Source: Saccoglossus kowalevskii (lineage: Eukaryota; Hemichordata; Enteropneusta; Harrimaniidae). From it: a stretch of 14,234 bases of DNA. A program made the translations under genes and the position numbers. Below, piece after piece: positions 9,901-14,234 of the stretch. The notes beneath the pieces were generated by a model. The model was not told the origin of the DNA, ran no database searches, and saw only the letters and a program-made list of their open reading frames with translations. Positions within the stretch are counted from its first letter, which is position 1, and every line of letters begins with the position of its first letter. The stretch is taken from positions 1-14,234 of the forward strand of contig NW_003129915.1 in NCBI RefSeq assembly GCF_000003605.2. The letters run 5' to 3'.

Positions 9901-12163
9901 ATACCATATATTTAACCTGGAACCGTTCAAGAATGGATTCAACTACGTCCCGGCGTACATCAGCTGTGGTAGCGATAATACTGATATCAAACTCTTCTCT
10001 GGCACTGTCTACTTCGTTCAATGAATCTAAATAGGATACTGTAGAACGAGGTTGAATCTTAGACTCGTTTTCATAAATCTGTCTTGCTCTTTCCAGAGAA
10101 GATCTGGAGAACGCAAAATATAAACAGTAAATATTAATAAATACATAGAGCAAAATGATGAATTAACGTTTTTTTTTCTCGGAAGAGGTGTCTCCTATAT
10201 GAAACTAGCTTGGTATAAACTGACTGATACTGAAAGAAAATGTAGAGAAATTTTACACAATCGTAGAAAAAATTACAAAAAAAAGACATACATGGCAATA
10301 TTGTTGTCAATAAAGATACGTGGATTCCAAGATCAGAATCGTTGTTATTTAAGTGCAGGAATAAGTTCAAGTCGGCCACAGATATGACACACACTCATGG
10401 TCATGTCGTACTGTGACTCTATTATTTTATTGTTTGGTTTTATTTTATTATAAACAAAACATTCAAGTGTACAGGGTCAAATCACAAATACAATCATGGT
10501 TACCGCGATATGTGAGATATGTTCGCTAGTTGGTCACTTTTATACTACCTGTTTTGTTATTTCCCAAACTATGTCTAAACGGGTCACTTGCAACTCACTG
10601 AAATTATGACGTAAGTCACAGATGACACAGTAAAGCTGATCTAGTGCGGTATTGATGTGATTTATAAGTATATATACTGGCTACATATATTGTTTCATTT
10701 ACCACAGCTTATAAAGTCAATATATTGAATATTGTTTTCTTCCAATAGCTATCTACTTATATTTTCAATTATAAAACACAGAATAATTCAGTGTCCTATT
10801 TGAAAATGGGGACATTTTTAATTTGAAAGTGTGTCGCCATGTAGAACACTACACGAAAGTACAACTATTAACATTTTCGTGTTTTTTACGTTTGATATAT
10901 AAAAACACACTAAAATATTGTCATTTTTATACATCCACTAAAATTAAAGTACTTTGTGAGGCACTATAAATCTTTTTTTTTCTATACATCTAAAATAAAA
11001 GTATATTATTATACATCTGTCACCGTAACGCCATATGTTACAGCGTGCCGTAAGTTTGCGGTATTTTACAGAGTATTTTCATTTCATTCATATAAGGAAA
11101 TGCGAATTCTAAATATGGAATGATTACGCGCGTAAGCGTCCTCTAATAATAAAAGCAAACATGGCTGCCACCTGGGTTTGACCGGACTCCGCAAAAAGAA
11201 GTTCGCTGATTCTGTTCTAAACGTTTCGGATTTCGGCATTCCCATGATGTATCCTTGGAAGGAAAAGATGTATAATAATAAGGTTATTACGAGGATACCT
11301 CAAAGAATGCACTCAGACAGTACGCGGTGCGTCCGCTGCGCGGTCGATACTTCCGCTGTAATGTCTTCGTGCATACTTTGAAGTATCCTCGTAATAACCT
11401 CATATTATATCCTTTTTTTCCACCGAGCAAAATTTTGAGATATTTTAAAGAGATATATCCTAGTCATATGAAACAATGGTAAAATGTCCCAAAAACAGAC
11501 AAAAACATGTTATTTTAACTCCATGCTGCACACCGATGTTCTTTGAACCGAATAAATAATGCAAATATATTCTAAAATAGTTAGATGTTATAATTGGTTG
11601 GTAGGTGGTGACCGGGAGAGGTGAGTGCATTGCATGGGGTGTCATCCTATGTACACCACTGTACATACCAATCATCGTCACGAGTTGTCTAACTTCATGC
11701 CATTGCATTTCAACGCAATACATACGATGTATTTATAAACGACAATGTCCTCAAATGGGAACGCAGTGCGATATTTGCTAATTAACTATGTAATTCAATT
11801 GCAACATCTGTGGCAATATAACTTATAATCAATACCTACCGGTTTGGATCTACGCAGATAATATCAACAGCTATGTCCAATTTTGCTAAGGACTGCAGAT
11901 GTCGAGATCCGATATTTCCAAGACCTGAATAATTTGGAGGGATGGAACTGCAATTAGCACTCTAGTTTGATTCAAAAACAGAATTTATGTAAATTCATGA
12001 GTGTATATAATGTGCAACAGTTTTGCAAATTTAGTATTGAACTTTTTCAGTGACTTTTTGTGAATGATTGCAACATTGTGAACAACTATGAATGGAATAA
12101 TGTGTGTATACAATTGTAATCTTTCTCACCCATGCATAAAATGGAAGGCACACCCATCATCAT
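6754..12163 (-). CDS. Gfo/Idh/MocA-family NAD(P)-dependent oxidoreductase, complete 8-exon gene
   Basis: The exons, in transcript order, are 12163-12130, 11924-11840, 10103-9893, 9227-9099, 8175-8023, 7814-7653, 7366-7274 and 6903-6754. All introns are GT-AG, with phases 1, 2, 0, 0, 0, 0, 0, and the joined frame is open for 338 codons, a usual length for this family. Residues 8-22 (ILCMGLGNIGSRHLQ) are the first strand and glycine loop of a Rossmann fold. The acidic D37 after strand two (IICVDPNR) suggests NAD(H) preference. Residues 79-90 (DISIIATTADVR) and 107-110 (VLEK) match the family's cofactor and catalytic-lysine region, with K110 in the lysine position. Residues 165-173 (WGLCCNAIH) put H173 where the family has its substrate-site histidine. 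The C-terminal domain includes ESKRKGFLEING (199-210), and the chain ends CQIT. Members oxidise or reduce sugars, inositols or related compounds, usually in the cytosol; no signal peptide is seen. The substrate cannot be read from the sequence. This is not one of the familiar animal members (GFOD, DHDH, BLVRA) as far as I can judge. Confidence 0.9.
7274..7366 (-). CDS. Oxidoreductase exon 7
   Basis: The acceptor ends ATTCGCAG at 7367 and the donor GTAAGA starts at 7273. The 31 codons begin GSMYLNICAGTSQWEQ and end VSERTYKL. Both ends are phase 0 and the frame is open across both joins. It continues the beta sheet and leads into the C-terminal helices. Confidence 0.85.
7653..7814 (-). CDS. Oxidoreductase exon 6 (C-terminal beta-sheet domain)
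   Basis: The acceptor ends CACTATTAG at 7815 and the donor GTAAGT starts at 7652. The 54 codons start GFLEINGCLKATIKTANG and end MYWHEKT. Alternating hydrophobic and polar residues fit the open-faced beta sheet of the family's second domain. The join with exon 5 gives KRKGFLEING, close to the KRxGFxExxG pattern I associate with the family. Confidence 0.88.
7941..7999. repeat. Short inverted repeat built on two CTCF-like motifs
   Basis: GCGCCCTCTGGCGA (7942-7955) and TCGCGAGAGGGCGC (7985-7998) are reverse complements with one mismatch, separated by 29 bp of AT-rich DNA. It lies in intron 5, next to its donor site. It could be a divergent pair of CTCF sites or the ends of a tiny MITE. Confidence 0.7.
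8023..8175 (-). CDS. Oxidoreductase exon 5 (substrate-site histidine)
   Basis: The acceptor ends CCATTGTAG at 8176 and the donor GTGAAT starts at 8022. The 51 codons begin PPVNFHMKGQSWGLCCNAIH and end VESKRK. The WGLxCNxIH segment is a recognisable signature of one branch of Gfo/Idh/MocA proteins, with H173 as the likely active-site histidine. Three residues later, where I expect aspartate, this protein has asparagine (IHQVN). Confidence 0.9.
8288..8384. repeat. Imperfect inverted repeat (foldback) in intron 4
   Basis: GTTCCATTCTCT (8288-8299) is the exact reverse complement of AGAGAATGGAAC (8373-8384). The pairing continues inward imperfectly through CCGCGTCCACTG (8307-8318) against CAGTAGACGCG (8352-8362). 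Arms are about 31-33 bp around a loop of roughly 33 bp. A MITE remnant is possible. Confidence 0.6.
8334..8450 (-). CDS. 38-codon orphan ORF inside intron 4
   Basis: An ATG in a good start context (ACAAATGG) opens a 38-residue frame beginning MATEVSMGTWEPQDSSLLK and ending LLYHWYM before TAA at 8336-8334. It lies on the gene's own strand, and part of it falls in the right arm of the inverted repeat at 8288-8384. No phase 0 donor lets it join exon 5, so a simple alternative first exon is not supported. Most likely a chance or transposon-derived ORF. Confidence 0.15.
   Translation of the reverse strand: MATEVSMGTWEPQDSSLLKAEGVPFSVPASRLLYHWYM
8638..8825. mobile_element. MITE-like inverted-repeat element in intron 4
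   Basis: Outer ends are AATATTGGA (8638-8646) and TCCAATATT (8817-8825). Inside them, GGGGGAATCGTCACCTGCGTA (8649 on) pairs with the strand reading GGGAGGGTCGTCACCTGCGCA (from 8794 down), about 27 bp with a few mismatches. The interior has no coding capacity. GC content is well above the surrounding intron, which suggests an inserted non-autonomous DNA transposon. No clear target duplication was identified. Confidence 0.6.
9099..9227 (-). CDS. Oxidoreductase exon 4 (start of the catalytic domain)
   Basis: The acceptor is the pyrimidine-rich TTTTTCCTACAG ending at 9228, and the donor GTATTA starts at 9098. The 43 codons read directly on from the LEK motif: VLFQKSNDYISVLDLL, then VKAYVNANWS and NTAMAEYLKQITK. 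In related proteins a conserved VN strand followed by arginines lies here; the arginines are absent in this copy. A TGACGTCA palindrome falls within the exon at 9164-9171 and is probably coincidental. Confidence 0.88.
9228..9892 (-). other. Oxidoreductase intron 3 (phase 0, 665 nt)
   Basis: It starts GTAAGT and ends CCTACAG. It is AT-rich, and no repeat or additional exon was recognised. Confidence 0.8.
9893..10103 (-). CDS. Oxidoreductase exon 3 (end of Rossmann domain, LEK motif)
   Basis: The acceptor ends TTCTCCAG at 10104 and the donor GTAAGT starts at 9892. The exon is 211 nt: one base completing R40 plus 70 codons. It contains a helix (SSLERARQIYENE), the strand and loop DISIIATTADVR, a helix (RDVVESILERF) and VKYMVLEK. 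In this superfamily the lysine after the glutamate is the catalytic lysine. It is the longest coding exon and has strong domain character. Confidence 0.93.
10104..11839 (-). other. Oxidoreductase intron 2 (phase 2, 1736 nt)
   Basis: It starts GTAGGT and ends CTCCAG. It is the longest intron, AT-rich with poly-T runs, and contains the inverted-repeat element at 11257-11423. No coding exon is convincing; short ORFs here have AT-driven composition. Confidence 0.8.
11257..11423. mobile_element. MITE-like inverted-repeat element in intron 2
   Basis: 11281-11312 (starting AGGTTATTACGAGGATAC) is the reverse complement of 11369-11400 with 2 mismatches in 32 bp. Weaker pairing extends outward over a further 20 bp or so (GGAAAAGATGTATAAT against GGAAAAAAAGGATATAAT). 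The 56-bp centre is GC-rich (GCGGTGCGTCCGCTGCGCGG). There is no transposase, so it fits a non-autonomous DNA element. Confidence 0.7.
11840..11924 (-). CDS. Oxidoreductase exon 2 (Rossmann glycine loop)
   Basis: The acceptor ends ATTCAG at 11925 and the donor GTAGGT starts at 11839. The 85-nt exon encodes residues 12-40: LGNIGSRHLQ, then SLAKLDIAVD and IICVDPN, with a split arginine codon (CG/A) completed by exon 3. The GxGxxG loop, the following RHLQ helix start and the aspartate ending strand two are diagnostic of a dinucleotide-binding fold of this family. Confidence 0.93.
11925..12129 (-). other. Oxidoreductase intron 1 (phase 1, 205 nt)
   Basis: It starts GTGAGA and ends ATTCAG. It splits the first glycine codon of the Rossmann loop. 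Nothing else was recognised inside it. Confidence 0.75.
12130..12163 (-). CDS. Oxidoreductase exon 1 (start codon, first beta strand)
   Basis: Three consecutive ATG codons (12163, 12160, 12157) are followed by GVPSILCM, then one G before the donor GTGAG at 12129. The G joins the GT that opens exon 2 to make glycine 12 of the GLGNIG loop. PSILCM forms the hydrophobic first strand expected directly before a Rossmann loop, which is why this short exon is accepted. The frame stays open upstream to a TAG at 12226-12224, so which Met is used is uncertain, and an upstream non-coding exon cannot be excluded. Confidence 0.72.
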
Positions 12164-12222
12164 ATAGACAATAATCAGCGGTAATTCACAAGATATTGTT
12201 ATGGGGGCAAGTGTTTGCCTCG

Positions 12223-12231
12223 TCTATATAC
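12223..12231 (-). promoter_or_regulatory. TATA-like box before the oxidoreductase gene
   Basis: On the minus strand this reads TGTATATAGA, about 60 bp upstream of the first ATG at 12163. A start of transcription some 30 bp downstream would give a 5' leader of roughly 30 nt. The spacing is reasonable, but TATA-like strings are common in AT-rich DNA, so this is inference. Confidence 0.3.
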
Positions 12232-12456
12232 ACTCGGCCTTACACAGTCTCCTTCAATAATTATCTGTAAGTGAGAAAATATAGCAATATCATTTTAAAT
12301 TACCTTTTTATTTTTTTTCTCGTTGATTTGACCACGAACTATAATGTTTTGTAATGAGTCTTTTTTTTGTATTTTGATTTGTATTCTTGAATTTATTTTC
12401 ACAGATTTAGTTTCTCAAGGTCGAATTCTTAACTCACCCTTTGAAATCAGTTTTCA

Positions 12457-12488
12457 ACTTTTAAGGGAAACCCACCTCTTAAAGTTGT
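12457..12488. repeat. Short hairpin
   Basis: CAACTTTTAAG pairs with CTTAAAGTTG, one extra T in the left arm, around a loop of about 12 bases. No function can be assigned. Confidence 0.4.
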
Positions 12489-12793
12489 TTAACATTGCTT
12501 TGATTCCTTAAGATTTAAAAAAAAGCGAATCCTTAACCCTTGAAAATTTCAAAAAGTGACCCCATGCCCATACTAAAAAATAATTTACATACCCCTTGGG
12601 TTCCTCGCATACCTGTTAGTAGTGAGCCCCGGCAATGCGGGTCTCCAGTTTTAAATTCAACTGTGATGCATACTGTGTTTTGTCGAGTTGACGGAAACTG
12701 CGTTCCACGTCACGATTCGGCGTCCAGGGATATTAAATCAATAGTGCAATAATTATAGTCTTATCATTTAACTAAGAGGACATTGTTTGGTAT

Positions 12794-12890
12794 TTTATCA
12801 AAGCTTTCAATATTTGATAAAGACCCGAAGAAGCGCTGCAGTTCCGACTAAAACAAAACTTTGTGCAACCTACCTCTTCGTTGAGGTGGG
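12794..12890. repeat. Pair of hairpins around a GC-richer block
   Basis: TTTATCAAA (12794-12802) and TTTGATAAA (12813-12821) form a perfect 9-bp stem. Fifty bases on, CCTACCTC TTCGTT GAGGTGGG (12869-12890) forms a second hairpin with one mismatch. The text between (GACCCGAAGAAGCGCTGCAG) recalls the conserved tails of some invertebrate retroelements, but no reverse transcriptase is present. Confidence 0.4.
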
Positions 12891-13282
12891 CTATACGTGT
12901 TCTTAATATAGACAACCGAGACGAGCTTCTAATCCTCTGACTCGCAAGAACGCAGTACTAGCTGAAAAAGGGCTTTTGGTATTAACCTCTAAAGGTTACA
13001 CATCATGTCACGCCTAACTCAGGATATATTGCACTGTAAATAACGACTGTAAATATTCCGATCACGTGATAATGGTATATACATTCGCACCACTAAGTTG
13101 ATTATTAACCAATTCGAAAAGGAAACAAATTATCGTGGTTATACATGGCACTGCATTGATATTCACTGGGTTTTAATTTTACCATCCTCGCTGATAAGTA
13201 AAATTAAATCTACGTGAAGATGTAAATAAACAATGAAACTTGACAAGTTCGAGAAATTAAAACGCAGTGAATATGCTCAAAA

Positions 13283-13352
13283 CATCAAAATAGTGAAAAT
13301 AAATGACAGTGAGAAAATATGGTTTTACAGTATTAATTTCACTATTTTGATG
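13283..13352. repeat. Perfect 16-bp inverted repeat
   Basis: CATCAAAATAGTGAAA (13283-13298) and TTTCACTATTTTGATG (13337-13352) pair perfectly across 38 bp. It sits within an AT-rich + strand reading frame (13233-13523) that I do not consider coding. Confidence 0.75.
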
Positions 13353-13421
13353 CTAGTACTAGTATTTTTAAATATTCTCGCCATTTATCAGTATACACAT
13401 ACGATACATATTGAACTTGTG

Positions 13422-13448
13422 GTCACGGTGATTTGCATGTACCGTGAC
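13422..13448. repeat. Hairpin, 8-bp perfect stem
   Basis: GTCACGGT (13422-13429) and ACCGTGAC (13441-13448) flank an 11-base loop. It is the second of three inverted repeats within 370 bp. Confidence 0.6.
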
Positions 13449-13521
13449 TTTTTACGTGAATGGCGAAGCACATGTTACAAAAAGTACAACTCGAGATACA
13501 AGGTAGATATTCGCCAGGTTT

Positions 13522-13648
13522 AGAGCTGCCTTGCTGCAGTTTAGCAGCTCTTATTGGCCGCTTAAGCTATTTTGATATTACGTTGCGGCCATCGCCCGCA
13601 ACGTATACCACGACCAAGAGAGCTGCATAAACTGCAGCAAAGAGCTGC
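13522..13648. repeat. Nested double inverted repeat, possible foldback element
   Basis: The outer arms are TTGCTGCAGTTTAGCAGCTC (from 13531) and the strand opposite AAGAGAGCTGCATAAACTGC (from 13616), about 22 bp with one base inserted. The inner stem is TACGTTGCGG (13579-13588) with CCGCAACGTA (13596-13605), perfect over 10 bp with a 7-base loop. AGAGCTGC occurs four times in alternating orientation. GC content is above the surrounding sequence. Confidence 0.7.
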
Positions 13649-13683
13649 CCCACAACAGAGCACATTCGAAACTGTTGATCTAT

Positions 13684-14016
13684 TCAATACGTTACAGAAA
13701 CTTTACCTAGTGTGGAGTACACGCTTCGGTCACCAGGGCATCGTGTAATGTCAAGTATATACGATAAGAGGTGGGATGAATTACCTCGATCACCTTCCTG
13801 ATGTGCCTTCACGTGACAAATATGCGTGGACTTTGGACTTCCGTACTGGCACTGTAGACACAACACATGTTGCAATGTATCGATACATGAGCGGAATAAA
13901 TTAGCTGTGTCACTATTCGTAAGAGAGAACGTGGCTTTGAGTGGACTGGAATGATAAGGGTAGACCATATGTGCAATGATTACAATGCCAATCAGATTCA
14001 GATAAATGTAATCCAT
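13684..14016 (-). CDS. Hypothetical protein or first exon, possible signal peptide, cysteine-rich
   Basis: The ORF has 110 codons starting MDYIYLNLIGIVIIAHMV, a hydrophobic N-terminus that would suit a signal peptide or anchor. A polar segment with clustered cysteines follows (RSCIDTLQHVLCLQC and THICHVK). The spacing faintly recalls cysteine-rich folate-receptor or HHIP-type modules, but the evidence is too thin to name one. Phase 1 donors GTAATT and GTGATC occur near residues 74-78, so it may be a first exon rather than a whole gene. The distance to the oxidoreductase start is about 1.5 kb on the same strand. Confidence 0.35.
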   Translation of the reverse strand: MDYIYLNLIGIVIIAHMVYPYHSSPLKATFSLTNSDTANLFRSCIDTLQHVLCLQCQYGSPKSTHICHVKAHQEGDRGNSSHLLSYILDITRCPGDRSVYSTLGKVSVTY

Positions 14017-14066
14017 TTAATTCTAGCTTGTAGATCAAATCCAATACATGTAGTCTTAAATGATCA

Positions 14067-14153
14067 GTGAATGATGTTGTGATTTTTATGATTGAAATGC
14101 CAAATCATCCTGTGAATGATGTTGTGATTTTTATGATTGAAATGCCAAATCAT
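14067..14153. repeat. Two-copy tandem duplication of 42 bp
   Basis: 14067-14108 and 14112-14153 are identical (starting GTGAATGATGTTGTGATTTT), separated by CCT, period 45 bp. It is a recent local duplication near the window edge. Confidence 0.93.
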
Positions 14154-14234
14154 GGTAGGCGCAATTAGGATTTTTTTATTTTTACTTTCTATACTAGAAT
14201 GTGCATAACAAGAAAAAATAAATGTAGAACTGCA

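Larger units (their letters stand above)
12232..13680. other. AT-rich region upstream of the oxidoreductase
   Basis: It probably contains the gene's promoter at its left end. It otherwise holds poly-T runs, several hairpins and a + strand ORF of 96 codons (13233-13523) whose lysine- and isoleucine-rich text follows base composition and is broken up by inverted repeats. No gene is called here. Confidence 0.45.

Noticed and set aside
10134-10394. Opposing ORFs of 86 (minus) and 62 (plus) codons in intron 2
   Set aside because: Phe-, Leu- and Lys-rich text from AT-rich DNA, lying directly next to the exon 3 acceptor; no family resemblance.
11178-11381. 67-codon + strand ORF, and a nearby AAACATGGCTGCC start-like string
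   Set aside because: The ORF runs into the MITE-like element and has no ATG in a good context; the ATGGCTGCC frame stops after six codons.
13233-13523. 96-codon + strand ORF with a possible membrane segment
   Set aside because: Composition follows the AT-rich background, it contains a perfect inverted repeat and a hairpin, and no family is recognisable.
1-14234. tRNA, rRNA or hammerhead ribozyme genes
   Set aside because: No cloverleaf with A and B boxes, no rRNA-like stretch and no CTGATGA-GAAA ribozyme core was found by eye on either strand.

Overview
The window looks like nuclear DNA from an invertebrate animal, not a prokaryote. It is AT-rich, has no long uninterrupted ORFs, and carries GT-AG introns of about 0.2-1.7 kb, minisatellite arrays and many short inverted repeats of MITE type. 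The CCAGAGGGCGC motif (CTCF-like) and the mix of repeats would fit a marine invertebrate, perhaps a non-vertebrate deuterostome. The species cannot be fixed from the sequence.

The one gene I can reconstruct with confidence lies on the minus strand and runs from about 12163 down to 6754. Eight coding exons, joined at good splice sites with matching phases at every junction, give one continuous protein of about 338 residues. It begins with a Rossmann dinucleotide-binding fold (GLGNIGSRHLQ), passes through the ATTADVR segment and a LEK motif, continues with a WGLCCNAIH segment and ends in CQIT at a TAA stop. This is a Gfo/Idh/MocA-type NAD(P)-dependent oxidoreductase of a kind I associate mainly with bacteria. 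A TATA-like box lies about 60 bp before its first ATG.

Layout in + coordinates. 1-830 is AT-rich, with a degenerate repeat of about 127 bp. 838-3690 holds weak candidate exons of an unrecognised minus-strand gene. 4095-4390 is AT-rich with loose periodicity. 4391-6072 is a large two-part minisatellite: a 37-bp-unit array abuts a 31/32-bp-unit array, and both share one core. 6073-6753 is the region downstream of the oxidoreductase and holds a CTCF-like motif and a diverged copy of the minisatellite core. 6754-12163 is the oxidoreductase gene; its introns carry at least four inverted-repeat elements and a 38-codon orphan ORF. 12164-13680 is AT-rich and mostly non-coding, with several hairpins. 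13684-14016 (minus) is a 110-codon ORF that may encode a secreted protein or its first exon. 14067-14153 is a short tandem duplication.

No rRNA, tRNA, CRISPR array or intact transposase or reverse transcriptase ORF was seen. The oxidoreductase acts alone as far as this window shows; there is no operon-like context and no neighbouring gene that reveals its pathway.
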